A DNA stretch of 64,000 bases from positions 868,001 through 932,000 of the forward strand of contig NZ_SDPQ02000003.1 in NCBI RefSeq assembly GCF_004134905.2, in the 5' to 3' direction. The DNA is from Aeromicrobium ginsengisoli (lineage in GTDB: Bacteria > Actinomycetota > Actinomycetes > Propionibacteriales > Nocardioidaceae). The translations under genes and the position numbers were made by a program. Positions 23,322-31,990 of the stretch are shown here, one piece after another. The number at the start of each line of letters is the position of its first letter. The first letter of the stretch is position 1. Under the pieces are notes generated by a model. The model did not search any database, was not told the origin of the DNA, and saw only the letters and a list, made by a program, of their open reading frames with translations.

Positions 23322-24092
23322 CTAGACGTCCCAGCCCTCCGGGGCTCTCGGGTGCAGCATCGCATCGGTGCCGCCGTCGGCATACACGACGGAGCCCACC
23401 ATCAGGCTGCTGGCGTCCGACAGCAGGAACGCGATTAGAGCCGCCACCTCCTGAGGCTGCCCGAGGCGACCGATCGCCGTCGGGTACGCCTCGACGAGCG
23501 GGCCGATCTCCGGGTCGGCGAGCAGCCGGTCCGTCATGGGGCTGGCGATCATGCCCGGCGCGACGGCGTTGAGCCGGATGCCAGCACCGATCCAGTTGGC
23601 AGTGACGCCCTCCCGGCGAGCCCACCACGCCAGCGCAGCCTTGGTCGCCGGATAGACCATGACGGACTCGGCCAGGTCGGCATCCGCGCGGGCGGCTGCC
23701 TCGTCGCCGGCGAGGCAGTGGTCGGCGACCGACGCACGCCAGCCCGGCATACCGGTGATCGAGTTCGAGGCCAGCAGCACGACGCTTGCGGAGCCGGCGG
23801 CGGCAAGCTGCGGCCGGAGACCCTCGACCAACGCGACCGCGCCGAAGAAGTTGACCGACACGACGAGCGACGACGCGACGCCCGATGAGCCGGCGATCCC
23901 GGCGCACGGCACCACGCCGTGGACGATGGCGGCCAGCTGCTGGACGCCGGCGACCGCGTCGGCCCGACCAGCAGGCGTCGACAGGTCCGCCATGACGTCG
24001 GCATCGCGCTGGTCGACCGTGATCACCCGGTCGCCCTGCTCACGCAGCAGCGCCGCCGTGGCCGCACCGATCCCGCTCGCGGCCCCACTCAC
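23322..24092 (-). CDS. Short-chain dehydrogenase (3-alpha-hydroxysteroid-dehydrogenase-like)
   Basis: A 256-residue SDR with SGAASGIGAATAALL at the N-terminus, short DxxD-containing strands, and VYPATKAALAWWARRE as the catalytic YxxxK. The large loop before the catalytic Tyr (GWRASVADHCLAGDEAAARADADLAES) recalls bacterial 3-alpha-HSDs. Oddly, the only usable start (GTG 24092) falls inside the first beta strand. The upstream in-frame codons read AKTYVV as expected for the fold, but no ATG, GTG or TTG precedes them before a stop near 24169. A non-canonical start or a mutation may be involved. It diverges from cysD at a KstR box. Confidence 0.7.
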   Translation of the reverse strand: MSGAASGIGAATAALLREQGDRVITVDQRDADVMADLSTPAGRADAVAGVQQLAAIVHGVVPCAGIAGSSGVASSLVVSVNFFGAVALVEGLRPQLAAAGSASVVLLASNSITGMPGWRASVADHCLAGDEAAARADADLAESVMVYPATKAALAWWARREGVTANWIGAGIRLNAVAPGMIASPMTDRLLADPEIGPLVEAYPTAIGRLGQPQEVAALIAFLLSDASSLMVGSVVYADGGTDAMLHPRAPEGWDV

Positions 24093-24168
24093 GACGTACG
24101 TCTTCGCGAGCCGACTGTAGGCGTCGAGAGCGAGAAGTGGTTGCGGTTCTCGTCGCCGCCTGCAAAAC

Positions 24169-24182
24169 TAGAACATGTTCTA
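24169..24182. promoter_or_regulatory. KstR operator between an SDR and cysD
   Basis: TAGAACATGTTCTA is a perfect palindrome matching TnnAACnnGTTnnA. It is the only dyad between the SDR (minus) and cysD (plus). On the plus strand TATTTC (24181-24186) overlaps its end as in the other KstR promoters of this window, predicting transcription start near 24193, 17 nt before cysD. On the minus strand TAGTTT plays the same part. Confidence 0.85.
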
Positions 24183-24209
24183 TTTCGGCATCCCTCGCGA
24201 GTGCTCGGC

Positions 24210-25121
24210 ATGACCCAGACGTACGTGCTGACCGATCTCGACAAGCTCGAGGCCGAGGCCGTCCACATCTTCCGCGAGGTCGCCGCGACGATCGAGCGTC
24301 CCGCGCTGCTGTTCTCCGGCGGCAAGGACTCGGTCGTCATGCTGCACCTTGCGGCCAAGGCGTTCTGGCCCGCGCCCGTGCCGTTCCCCGTGATGCACAT
24401 CGACACGGGGCAGAACTTCGACGAGGTCATCGAGTTCCGTGACCGTACGGTCGAGCGCTTCGGGCTGCGGCTCATCATCGCCAGTGTCCAGGACGACATC
24501 GACGCCGGCCGCGCCAAGGAGATCGGCGGCCCGCTGGGTCCGCGCAACAAGCTGCAGACCGTCTCGCTGCTGCGCGGCATCAAGGAGAACCAGTTCGGCG
24601 CCGTGTTCGGCGGTGCTCGGCGCGACGAGGAGAAGGCCCGCGCCAAGGAGCGCGTCTTCAGCTTCCGCGACGAGTTCGGCCAGTGGGATCCCAAGAACCA
24701 GCGGCCTGAGCTCTGGAGCCTCTACAACGGGCGGCACCACAAGGGCGAGAACATGCGCGTCTTCCCGCTGTCCAACTGGACCGAGCTCGACATCTGGAAC
24801 TACATCCTCCGCGAGGAGATCGAGCTCCCCGAGCTCTACTACGCGCACGAGCGGACCGTCGTCGCGCGCGACGGCATGCTGCTCGCGGTCAACCGCTTCA
24901 TCCAGCCCCAGGGCGACGAGGAGCCGTTCGACGTCATGGTCCGGTTCCGCACGATCGGCGACGCCACGTGCACCGGCTGCGTCGAGTCGCACGCGACGAC
25001 CCCAGCGGACGTGGTGACCGAGGTCGCCGCCGCCCGCATCACCGAGCGAGGTGCCACCCGCGCGGACGACGCGATCTCCGAGGCCGGCATGGAAGACCGC
25101 AAGAAGGAGGGCTACTTCTGA
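24210..25121 (+). CDS. cysD: Sulfate adenylyltransferase subunit 2 (CysD)
   Basis: A 303-residue PP-loop ATP pyrophosphatase. It has PALLFSGGKDSVVMLHL (near 31-47), HIDTGQNFDEVIEFRD, GGARRDEEKARAKERVFS and the C-terminal RFRTIGDATCTGCVESHATTP. It forms adenosine 5'-phosphosulfate (APS) from sulfate and ATP together with CysN. It is followed by cysNC with AAGGAGG inside its 3' end and a TGATG overlap. The KstR box 27 nt upstream is unusual for a sulfate-assimilation gene. Confidence 0.93.
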   Translation: MTQTYVLTDLDKLEAEAVHIFREVAATIERPALLFSGGKDSVVMLHLAAKAFWPAPVPFPVMHIDTGQNFDEVIEFRDRTVERFGLRLIIASVQDDIDAGRAKEIGGPLGPRNKLQTVSLLRGIKENQFGAVFGGARRDEEKARAKERVFSFRDEFGQWDPKNQRPELWSLYNGRHHKGENMRVFPLSNWTELDIWNYILREEIELPELYYAHERTVVARDGMLLAVNRFIQPQGDEEPFDVMVRFRTIGDATCTGCVESHATTPADVVTEVAAARITERGATRADDAISEAGMEDRKKEGYF

Positions 25122-26959
25122 TGTCGCAGCTTCTCCGCATCGCGACGGCCGGCAGCGTCGACGACGGCAAGTCCACCCTCATCGGCCGGTTGCTGTTCGA
25201 CGGCAAGGCGATCTTCGAGGACCAGCTCGGCGCGATCGAGACGGCGAGCGCCGCTCGTGGCTTCGACGGCCCCGACCTCGCTCTGTTCACCGACGGCCTG
25301 CGGGCCGAGCGGGAGCAGGGCATCACGATCGACGTGGCGTACCGCTACTTCGCGACGCCCAGGCGCAAGTTCATCATCGCCGACACCCCTGGCCACATCC
25401 AGTACACGCGCAACATGGTCACCGGCGCCTCGACCGCCGACGTCGCCCTGATCCTGATCGATGCCCGCCACGGCGTGCTGGAGCAGTCCCGCCGGCACGC
25501 GTTCCTCGCGACGCTGCTCGGCATCCCGCACCTCGTGCTGTGCGTCAACAAGATGGACCTCGTCGACTACTCGCAGGAGCGGTTCAACGAGATCCGCGCA
25601 GAGTTCGAGGCGTTCGCGTCCAAGCTCGAGGTCCCGGACCTGACGTTCATCCCGGTCTCGGCGCTCACCGGCGACAACGTCGTCACCCCGAGCACCGCGA
25701 TGCCCTGGTACGAAGGGCCGGCCCTACTGGGCTACCTCGAGGACCTGCACGTCGCGTCCGACCGCAACCTCATCGACGCGCGTATGCCGGTGCAGTACGT
25801 CATCCGGCCGCAGCAGGCCGACTTCCACGACTTCCGTGGCTACGCCGGTACGGTCGCCGGTGGTGTGTTCCGGCCCGGCGACGAGGTCGTCGTCCTGCCG
25901 TCGGGGTTCTCGACGATGGTGACGAACGTATGGGGCCCCGGTGGGTCGAAGCTCGACGAGGCGTTCACCGGCCAGGCCGTGACGATCGAGCTCGCCGACA
26001 ACCTCGACATCAGCCGCGGCGACATGCTGTGCCGGCCCAACAACCGGCCGACCAGCACGCAGGACGTCGACGCGATGATCTGCTGGATGGACGGCGACCT
26101 GACGCTGGACACCGACACGACGTACGCAATGCTCCACACGACTCGCGACACCCGGGTGTCGGTCAAGGAGCTCGAGTACCGCCTCGACATCAACACGCTG
26201 CACCGCGTCGAGGACGCCCCGACGCTGGCGCTCAACGAGATCGGCCGGGTGCGGCTGCGGACGCAGAAGCCGCTGCACCTCGACCCCTATCGCCGCAACC
26301 GCGACACCGGCAGCTTCATCCTGATCGACGAAGCGACCAACAACACCGTCGCCGCCGGCATGCTGTTGGGTGCGAGCCAGAACGAGCCCAACATCGTCTG
26401 GCACAGCGGCGCCGTGACGCGCGAGCACCGCAAGACCAAGGGCATGACGCTGTGGCTGACCGGGCTGTCCGGCTCGGGCAAGTCGAGCGTCGCCGTCGAG
26501 ATCGAACGGCGCCTCGTCGCGTCGGGCCGGCCCGCGTACATCCTCGACGGCGACAACTTGCGGCACGGCCTCAACGCCGATCTCGGGTTCAGCCCGGAGG
26601 ACCGCAAGGAGAACGTCCGCCGGGTGACCGAGGTGGCGCGGCTGCTGGCCGACGCCGGTGTCGTCGCCATCGTGTCGCTCGTCAGCCCCTACCGCGCCGA
26701 CCGCGATGCGGCCCGCGCGGCCCACGAGGACGACAGCCTGCCGTTCCTCGAGATCTTCATGGACACCCCGCTCGAGGTCGCCGAGGCGCGCGACACCAAG
26801 GGGTTGTACGCCAAGGCGCGCGCCGGCGAGATCAAGGACTTCACCGGCATCAACGCCCCGTACGAGGCGCCGATGCGGCCGGACCTGTTGCTGCGGCCCA
26901 GCGACGGTGACGCCGGTACGCTCGCCGGAATCGTGATCGACCGAGTGGAGCAGACATGA
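25121..26959 (+). CDS. cysN: Bifunctional sulfate adenylyltransferase GTPase / APS kinase (CysNC)
   Basis: A 612-residue fusion. The N-terminal GTPase has ATAGSVDDGKSTLIGRL (8-24), TPGHIQYTRNMVTGAS and NKMDLVDY, followed by EF-Tu-like beta barrels. From about residue 445 a CysC domain begins: LWLTGLSGSGKSSVAVEIERRL, LDGDNLRHGLNADLGFSPEDRKEN and DTKGLYAKARAGEIKDFTGINAPYE. CysN drives APS synthesis by GTP hydrolysis, and CysC phosphorylates APS to PAPS, the sulfuryl donor for sulfotransferases. The fused kinase matters because most actinomycetes reduce APS directly and need PAPS only for sulfation. Confidence 0.93.
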   Translation: MSQLLRIATAGSVDDGKSTLIGRLLFDGKAIFEDQLGAIETASAARGFDGPDLALFTDGLRAEREQGITIDVAYRYFATPRRKFIIADTPGHIQYTRNMVTGASTADVALILIDARHGVLEQSRRHAFLATLLGIPHLVLCVNKMDLVDYSQERFNEIRAEFEAFASKLEVPDLTFIPVSALTGDNVVTPSTAMPWYEGPALLGYLEDLHVASDRNLIDARMPVQYVIRPQQADFHDFRGYAGTVAGGVFRPGDEVVVLPSGFSTMVTNVWGPGGSKLDEAFTGQAVTIELADNLDISRGDMLCRPNNRPTSTQDVDAMICWMDGDLTLDTDTTYAMLHTTRDTRVSVKELEYRLDINTLHRVEDAPTLALNEIGRVRLRTQKPLHLDPYRRNRDTGSFILIDEATNNTVAAGMLLGASQNEPNIVWHSGAVTREHRKTKGMTLWLTGLSGSGKSSVAVEIERRLVASGRPAYILDGDNLRHGLNADLGFSPEDRKENVRRVTEVARLLADAGVVAIVSLVSPYRADRDAARAAHEDDSLPFLEIFMDTPLEVAEARDTKGLYAKARAGEIKDFTGINAPYEAPMRPDLLLRPSDGDAGTLAGIVIDRVEQT

Positions 26960-27708
26960 TCGAGCGGGACGCGGCGTTTGCGGCTGAGATCGCCGAGCGG
27001 GCGGGGGCACTGCTGCTCGACCTGCAGCGCGCCTCCGGGCTGACCGGCAAGGAGCTCGGCAAGGCCGGCGACGCCAAGGCCAACGAGCTGCTCCTCGCGC
27101 TGCTCGCCGAACGGCGACCGGGCGACGCGGTGCTCTCAGAGGAGTCGGCCGACTCACCGGCGCGGCTCTCCGCCGACCGGGTCTGGATCATCGATCCCCT
27201 CGACGGCACCCGGGAGTACGGCATGCCGGGTCGTCCGGACTGGGCGGTCCACGTCGCTCTCTGGGAGCGGGGTGCGCCCGGCTCAGCGATCACCGCGGCA
27301 GCCGTGGCTCAGCCGGCGCTGTCGACGGTCTACTCGACCGGCAGGTCGACGGTCATGCGTGGCCCGCACGAGCGGCCGATCTTCCTGGTCAGCGACAGCC
27401 GGCCGCCGGATTTCGCCGCCGCCGTGGCGAAGGACCTCGACGCCGACCTGCAGCCCATGGGCTCGGCCGGGGCCAAGGCGATGGCCGTGCTGCGAGGCGA
27501 CGCCGACGCGTACCTGCACGCCGGAGGCCAGTGGGAGTGGGACTCAGCGGCGCCGGTCGGCGTGGCCCTCGCCGCCGGCCTGCACGCGTCACGGGTCGAC
27601 GGCTCGACGCTGACCTACAACGCCGCACACCCTTACCTGCCGGACCTTGTGATCTGTCGCGCCGACCTGGCCGACAAGATCCTCACGGCGATCGCGGCAG
27701 CTGGCTAG
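26956..27708 (+). CDS. cysQ: 3'(2'),5'-bisphosphate nucleotidase CysQ
   Basis: A 250-residue inositol-monophosphatase-fold enzyme. The metal-binding motifs EESAD (near 58-62), WIIDPLDGTREY (77-88) and WEWDSAAPVGVALAAG are intact. It dephosphorylates PAP, the by-product of PAPS-dependent sulfation, to AMP. It is third in the cysD-cysNC-cysQ operon with a 4-nt overlap. It converges with ipdC. Confidence 0.9.
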   Translation: MIERDAAFAAEIAERAGALLLDLQRASGLTGKELGKAGDAKANELLLALLAERRPGDAVLSEESADSPARLSADRVWIIDPLDGTREYGMPGRPDWAVHVALWERGAPGSAITAAAVAQPALSTVYSTGRSTVMRGPHERPIFLVSDSRPPDFAAAVAKDLDADLQPMGSAGAKAMAVLRGDADAYLHAGGQWEWDSAAPVGVALAAGLHASRVDGSTLTYNAAHPYLPDLVICRADLADKILTAIAAAG

Positions 27709-27732
27709 AGCCCGCCGACGAACGGCAGTGCC

Positions 27733-28800
27733 TCAGACGACGTAGCCGCTGGCGCGCTTCAGTGCGGTCGCGGCCTCGGTGACGACCCGGTCGATGAGCT
27801 CCTCGCACGTGGGCAGGTCGTCGATGACGCCGACGACCTGACCCGAGGCGAGGACGCCGACGGTCGCGTCGCCCTCGACGAGACCGGCCTTGAGCATCAT
27901 CGGGGTGTTGGCGGCGAGGGCGAGCTGACCGAGCGTACGGCCCTGCTCCTTGCGCATCGCGCGGCCGTCGACGGCGAGCTGTTTCCAGGTCATCCCGGCC
28001 ATGCGCTTGAACTCCAGGGTGCGCCGCGCCGTCGGGACGAGGCGGCGCATGCCTGCGCCGCCCTCGACCTGCTCGACGAGCTCGGTGCGGAGCATGCGGT
28101 GCGGCATGCCGTCGACCTTCTTGGTGACGACGGTGTCGTCGAGGCCGGCAATCAGGTAGCGCTGCTTCACCGCATCCGGCACCCGGCTGTCAGCCGTCAG
28201 CAGGAACCGGGTGCCCATGCCCACGCCGGCGGCGCCGTACGAGAGCGCAGCCGCGAGCCCGCGACCGTCGAAGAACCCGCCGGCGGCGATCACCGGGATG
28301 TCGACCGCGTCGAGGACCGTCGGCAGCAGCAGCGTCGTCGGCACCGAGCCGGTGTGCCCGCCGCCCTCGCCGCCCTGGATCATCACCGCGTCGGCGCCCC
28401 ACGACGCGACCTTGACCGCATGCTTGGGCAGCCCGACGCTCGGGATCACGACGATGTCGTGCTCCTTGAGCCTGGCGATCAGCTCGGGCTTGGGCGCGAG
28501 CGCGAACGACGCGACCTTGACGCCGTATGAGATGAGCAGCTCGCACCGGGCTGGGGCGTCGGCCGCGTCAGCGCGCAGGTTGACCCCGAACGGCTCGTCG
28601 GTGCGCTCCTTGACCTCGATGATCGCCTGCTCGAGCTCCGGCAGCGTCATCGTGGCCGACGCGAGGATGCCGAGGCCTCCGGCGTTCGCGGTGCCACTGA
28701 CCAGGCTAGGGCCGGCGACCCAGCCCATGCCGGTCTGCACGACCGGATGGCGTACGCCGGTCAGATCGGTCAGCGGGGTGGACAGCAGCTGCTCGATCAT
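27733..28800 (-). CDS. ipdC: IpdC, nitronate-monooxygenase-like flavin reductase
   Basis: A 355-residue FMN TIM barrel. It has PVVQTGMGWVAGPSLVSGTANAGGLGILAS (20-50), VMIQGGEGGGHTGSVPTTLLLP and IPVIAAGGFFDGRGLAAALSYGAAGVGMGTRFL. IpdC acts in C/D-ring catabolism after FadE30/IpdF, before ring opening by EchA20 and IpdAB. It overlaps ipdB by 4 nt in the order echA20-ipdA-ipdB-ipdC, the same as Rv3550-Rv3553. Confidence 0.9.
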   Translation of the reverse strand: MIEQLLSTPLTDLTGVRHPVVQTGMGWVAGPSLVSGTANAGGLGILASATMTLPELEQAIIEVKERTDEPFGVNLRADAADAPARCELLISYGVKVASFALAPKPELIARLKEHDIVVIPSVGLPKHAVKVASWGADAVMIQGGEGGGHTGSVPTTLLLPTVLDAVDIPVIAAGGFFDGRGLAAALSYGAAGVGMGTRFLLTADSRVPDAVKQRYLIAGLDDTVVTKKVDGMPHRMLRTELVEQVEGGAGMRRLVPTARRTLEFKRMAGMTWKQLAVDGRAMRKEQGRTLGQLALAANTPMMLKAGLVEGDATVGVLASGQVVGVIDDLPTCEELIDRVVTEAATALKRASGYVV

Positions 28801-29558
28801 TCGCTCGGCACTTCCCGCTCGCGGAGCTTCGTGGGGTCCAGCAGCTCGCGGATCAGGACCAGCTCGCCGTCGGTCGGCGTGCGCGTCTCGGGCACGTCAT
28901 TGTCGGCATGGATCTCGCAGCCGCTGGCCGCGCGCACCTCGTCGACGGTCACGCCGGGGTGCACGGACACGAACCGCATCGTGTGCCCCGGTCCGCCGAA
29001 GTCGAACACCCCGAGGTTCGTGACGAGCCGGTGCACGTCATGGAACTTCGTCGCGGCAGGCCCCGCGGCCTCGGCCCGCGCACGGCCGATGCCCGACGCG
29101 ATGTCGACCTGTTCGACCACGACCCGAGGCGAGTGCTTGGGCACCCAGTAGGACGTCCGGTTGTTGACGGTGTTGCCAGGCGCACCGCGTACGCCCAGCA
29201 GTTGGCGGGTCGGCTGCTCCCACGGGCCGATCGCCGAGATGTTCTGGTTGCCGTGTCGGTCGATCTGGGTCGCGCCCATCATGACGTGCCGCTTGCCGTA
29301 CGGGACTACGGACTCGAGCACCAGCCGGAACGGCATCCAGCCCTCGATGACGTCGCCGGACTGGCCGAGCGGCGGGGTGCCGCGCAGGATCCGGGCCTCG
29401 CCGTCGGTCAGCATCAGCGCCGGGTTGGACGTGTTCTTGGCCAGTCTGGCGCCGAGCGTCGGCAGCAGTCCCATGGGGCTGCCCATGATCTCGCCGTCGT
29501 CGGCGAAGCAGTCGGCAATGGCGACGGCGCAGTACTCCGAGCGGGTCACGTCGTTCAT
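28797..29558 (-). CDS. ipdB: IpdB, beta subunit of COCHEA-CoA hydrolase
   Basis: A 253-residue class I CoA-transferase-fold protein. It has AIADCFADDGEIMGSPMGLLPTLGARLAKN, PYGKRHVMMGATQIDRHGNQNISAIG and VHPGVTVDEVRAASGCEIHADND. With IpdA it forms a heterotetramer that hydrolytically opens the last steroid ring of COCHEA-CoA rather than transferring CoA. Overlapping genes on both sides support 1:1 expression. Confidence 0.92.
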   Translation of the reverse strand: MNDVTRSEYCAVAIADCFADDGEIMGSPMGLLPTLGARLAKNTSNPALMLTDGEARILRGTPPLGQSGDVIEGWMPFRLVLESVVPYGKRHVMMGATQIDRHGNQNISAIGPWEQPTRQLLGVRGAPGNTVNNRTSYWVPKHSPRVVVEQVDIASGIGRARAEAAGPAATKFHDVHRLVTNLGVFDFGGPGHTMRFVSVHPGVTVDEVRAASGCEIHADNDVPETRTPTDGELVLIRELLDPTKLREREVPSE

Positions 29559-30427
29559 GCGGAAGCCGCCTCGCGGAACGCCGTGACTGCGGCTTGATAG
29601 GCCGCCTCGTCGCCGGACAGGAATCGTTCGTGGAACGCGGCCCAGTCCTCGGGGGTCTTCGCCGCGGTGGCGTACGCCTTCTGGAACTTCTCGTCGCGGC
29701 CGTACGTCGGCGTGCAGTCGGTGAAGTGTGCGCCGTTCGGCGTCTCGACCACTCCGGTCACCATGGTGCGGTTGAGCAGCAGGCTCTGCAGGGGCGCGTC
29801 GACCGTCAGACCGGCGGTGTCGATGATCTGCTCGGTCGACACGTACGCCTCACGGGCGGCCATGCAGAACAGGTCGTCGAAGTAGGGGTCCGGCCCGAGG
29901 TACTGCCCGTTGCCGAGCTCGTCCGCGCGATTCATGTGCACCAGGGCGACGTCGAGGTTGAGCGCCGGCACCGCGACGAGCTCCTCCTGGTCGTCGTACG
30001 GCGAGCGCACGGTGTGCAGGTCGGGGTCGTTCTCGAGCACGGCCGAGCCGAGGCCCGCACGCATCGGCAGGAACGAGATGCGCTGGGCCGCGGCACGGAG
30101 CCCCGTCTGGAACATGCCCTCGTCCCACTCGCGGAACTCCGCGGTGCCGTCGACGCGGGCCTTGCTGAACAGCGGCTCGAGCGGAATCGAGTCGAGGGTC
30201 GCGAACGCGTAGGTCACCCGGCTGGCCTTGCCGGCGGCGAGCAGCAGGCCGACGTCGGGGCCGGCGTACGACACGACGTGCAGGTCGGTGAGGTCGCTGC
30301 GCAGGATCGCCCGGACCAGTGCCATGGGCTTGCGCCGCGAGCCCCAGCCGCCGATCCCGACGGTCATCCCGCGCTCGATGCGGCCGACGACCTCGTCGAT
30401 CGTCAGCTCCTTCGACGGTGCCCTCAC
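29555..30427 (-). CDS. ipdA: IpdA, alpha subunit of COCHEA-CoA hydrolase
   Basis: A 290-residue class I CoA-transferase-fold protein. It has ELTIDEVVGRIERGMTVGIGGWGSRRKPMALVRAILRS at the N-terminus, FREWDEGMFQTGLRAAAQRISFLPMRAGLGS (98-128), and LVHMNRADELGNGQYLGPDPYFDDLF. Glu103 in the WDEGMF stretch lies where characterised IpdA proteins carry their catalytic glutamate (about 105). GTG 30427 overlaps the echA20 stop. Confidence 0.92.
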   Translation of the reverse strand: MRAPSKELTIDEVVGRIERGMTVGIGGWGSRRKPMALVRAILRSDLTDLHVVSYAGPDVGLLLAAGKASRVTYAFATLDSIPLEPLFSKARVDGTAEFREWDEGMFQTGLRAAAQRISFLPMRAGLGSAVLENDPDLHTVRSPYDDQEELVAVPALNLDVALVHMNRADELGNGQYLGPDPYFDDLFCMAAREAYVSTEQIIDTAGLTVDAPLQSLLLNRTMVTGVVETPNGAHFTDCTPTYGRDEKFQKAYATAAKTPEDWAAFHERFLSGDEAAYQAAVTAFREAASA

Positions 30428-31185
30428 TGCTGACCCTTCGCCTTCTCGGTGCCGGCGAAGTCATCGCGGAGCTCGTCGCTCACGCCCATCAGGTTGAGCT
30501 CCATCGTGAATCCTTGCTCGAAGCGATAGCTGGTGTTGACGTCGACCGGGTCGATGCCGTTGAGCGCCTCCTTGGCGGCGCGGATGACCCGGGTGTCCTT
30601 GGCGGCGATCTCGGCGGCGAGGCCGAGCGCCAGGGCGTCGAGCTCGTCGCGTGGCACGACGGCATACACCGAGCCGTGCTGCACCAGATCGGCCGCCGGG
30701 ATCGTGCGGGCGGTGAAGTAGAGGGTGCGCATCAGGTGCTGCGGCACGAGCCGGGCGAGGTGCGTCGCGGCGCCGAGCGCGCCCTGGTTGACCTCGGGCA
30801 CGCCGAAGTACGCATCGTCGCTGGCGACGATGACGTCGGAGTTGCCGACCAGGCCGACGCCGCCGCCGAGGCAGAACCCGTGCACCGCCGCAATCACCGG
30901 GACGGCGCACTCGTACACCGCCTTGAACGCGGCGAAGCAGCCCTTGTTGGCGCCGATCAGGGCGTCGAACCCCGTGGTGTTCTGCATCTCCTTGATGTCG
31001 ACGCCCGCGTTGAACCCCTTGCCGTCGGCGCGGAGCACGACGACCTTCGTGGCGGGGTCGGCACCGGCCGCGTCGAGGACCCTCGCGAGGTCGAACCAGC
31101 CTTGGACTGTGAGCGCGTTGACCGGGGGCTGGTCCATCGTGACGACGCGGACCCCGTCGTCGCGGAGTTCAGAACGTATGGTCAT
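30424..31185 (-). CDS. echA20: Ring-opening hydrolase EchA20 (crotonase family)
   Basis: A 253-residue crotonase. It has GFNAGVDIKEM (57-67) and HGFCLGGGVGLVGNSDVIVASDDAYFGVPEVNQGALGAATHLARL (100-144). EchA20 cleaves the D ring of HIEC-CoA by a retro-Claisen-like hydrolysis. It is first in the ipd operon. ATG 31185 follows TAGGTT by 7 nt with no ribosome site, and an imperfect KstR2 half-site dyad lies behind it. The five-base spacer GCAGC and the start context are identical to the reductase at 36190-37281. Confidence 0.88.
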   Translation of the reverse strand: MTIRSELRDDGVRVVTMDQPPVNALTVQGWFDLARVLDAAGADPATKVVVLRADGKGFNAGVDIKEMQNTTGFDALIGANKGCFAAFKAVYECAVPVIAAVHGFCLGGGVGLVGNSDVIVASDDAYFGVPEVNQGALGAATHLARLVPQHLMRTLYFTARTIPAADLVQHGSVYAVVPRDELDALALGLAAEIAAKDTRVIRAAKEALNGIDPVDVNTSYRFEQGFTMELNLMGVSDELRDDFAGTEKAKGQQ

Positions 31186-31197
31186 GGCTGCCAACCT

Positions 31198-31211
31198 AAC
31201 ATTTGCTTGGT
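31198..31211. promoter_or_regulatory. Imperfect KstR2 operator between echA20 and an SDR
   Basis: AACATTTGCTTGGT keeps one perfect half (CTTGnT) and the A-C-A of the other; two bases differ from AnCAAGnnCTTGnT. On both strands a -10-like hexamer overlaps its edge: TAGCCT (31211-31216) 6 nt before ATG 31223, and TAGGTT (complement of 31193-31198) 7 nt before ATG 31185. The place matches the mycobacterial KstR2-controlled Rv3549c/Rv3550 region. Confidence 0.6.
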
Positions 31212-31222
31212 AGCCTGTCAGC

Positions 31223-31990
31223 ATGACTCTGGCCCTGGACCTCTCCGGACGCGTCGCCCTGGTCACCGGCGGCTCGCGCGGGATCGGCCGCGGCATCGCT
31301 GCCGTGCTGGTCGAGGCCGGTGCCACGGTGGTCACCTGCGGGCGGTCGCCGGTCGACGATCCGGTCGCGGGCACGGAGCACCAGACCTGCGACGTACGCG
31401 ATCCGGGCGCCGTCCAGGCACTGGTCGCCGGCATCGTCGAGACCCACGGTCGTCTCGACGTCCTGGTCAACAACGCTGGCGGTGCGCCGTACGCCCTGGC
31501 GGCCGACTCGAGCTCACGGCTCGACGACAAGATCCTCGGCCTCAACCTCTCCGCCGTGCTGACGGTGTCCAAGGCCGCCAACGCGGTCATGCAGCAACAG
31601 CCTGACGGTGGCGCCATCGTCAACATCTCGTCGGTCTCGGCCCTGCGGCCATCGCCCGGCACCGCGTCGTACGGCGCCGCCAAGGCTGGGGTCGACTCGC
31701 TGACCAAGACGCTCGCCGTCGAGTGGGGTCCCCGCGTACGCGTGAACAGCATCGACGTCGGTCTGTGCCGGACCGAGCTGACCGCCGACCACTACGGCGA
31801 CGATGCGACGGTCGCAGCGGTCGAGGCCACCATCCCGCTGGGCCGCATGGCCGAGCCCGAAGAGGTGGGCCGGGTCGTCGCGTTCCTGACGTCGGACCTC
31901 GCGTCGTACGTCTCGGGCGCGACCGTCGCCTGCCACGGCGGTGGCGAGCCGCCCGTCTTCCTGCACGTCGTCACCAAGGAGAACCAGTGA
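31223..31990 (+). CDS. Short-chain dehydrogenase, Rv3549c-like
   Basis: A 255-residue SDR. It has VALVTGGSRGIGRGIAAVL (11-29), NNAGG, ISSVSAL and the catalytic SYGAAKAGVDSLTKTLAVEWG. It diverges from echA20 as Rv3549c does in M. tuberculosis, so a hydroxyacyl-CoA or ring-keto redox step in C/D-ring breakdown is likely. The leaderless ATG is 6 nt behind TAGCCT. It overlaps the next SDR by 4 nt. Confidence 0.82.
   Translation: MTLALDLSGRVALVTGGSRGIGRGIAAVLVEAGATVVTCGRSPVDDPVAGTEHQTCDVRDPGAVQALVAGIVETHGRLDVLVNNAGGAPYALAADSSSRLDDKILGLNLSAVLTVSKAANAVMQQQPDGGAIVNISSVSALRPSPGTASYGAAKAGVDSLTKTLAVEWGPRVRVNSIDVGLCRTELTADHYGDDATVAAVEATIPLGRMAEPEEVGRVVAFLTSDLASYVSGATVACHGGGEPPVFLHVVTKENQ

Noticed and set aside
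24175-24213. 12-codon ORF (MFYFGIPRECSA) ending at the cysD ATG, as a cysteine-sensing leader peptide
   Set aside because: Its ATG lies inside the KstR box. By analogy with the other KstR promoters transcription starts near 24193, so the ORF start would not be transcribed. It has a single Cys codon and no ribosome site.
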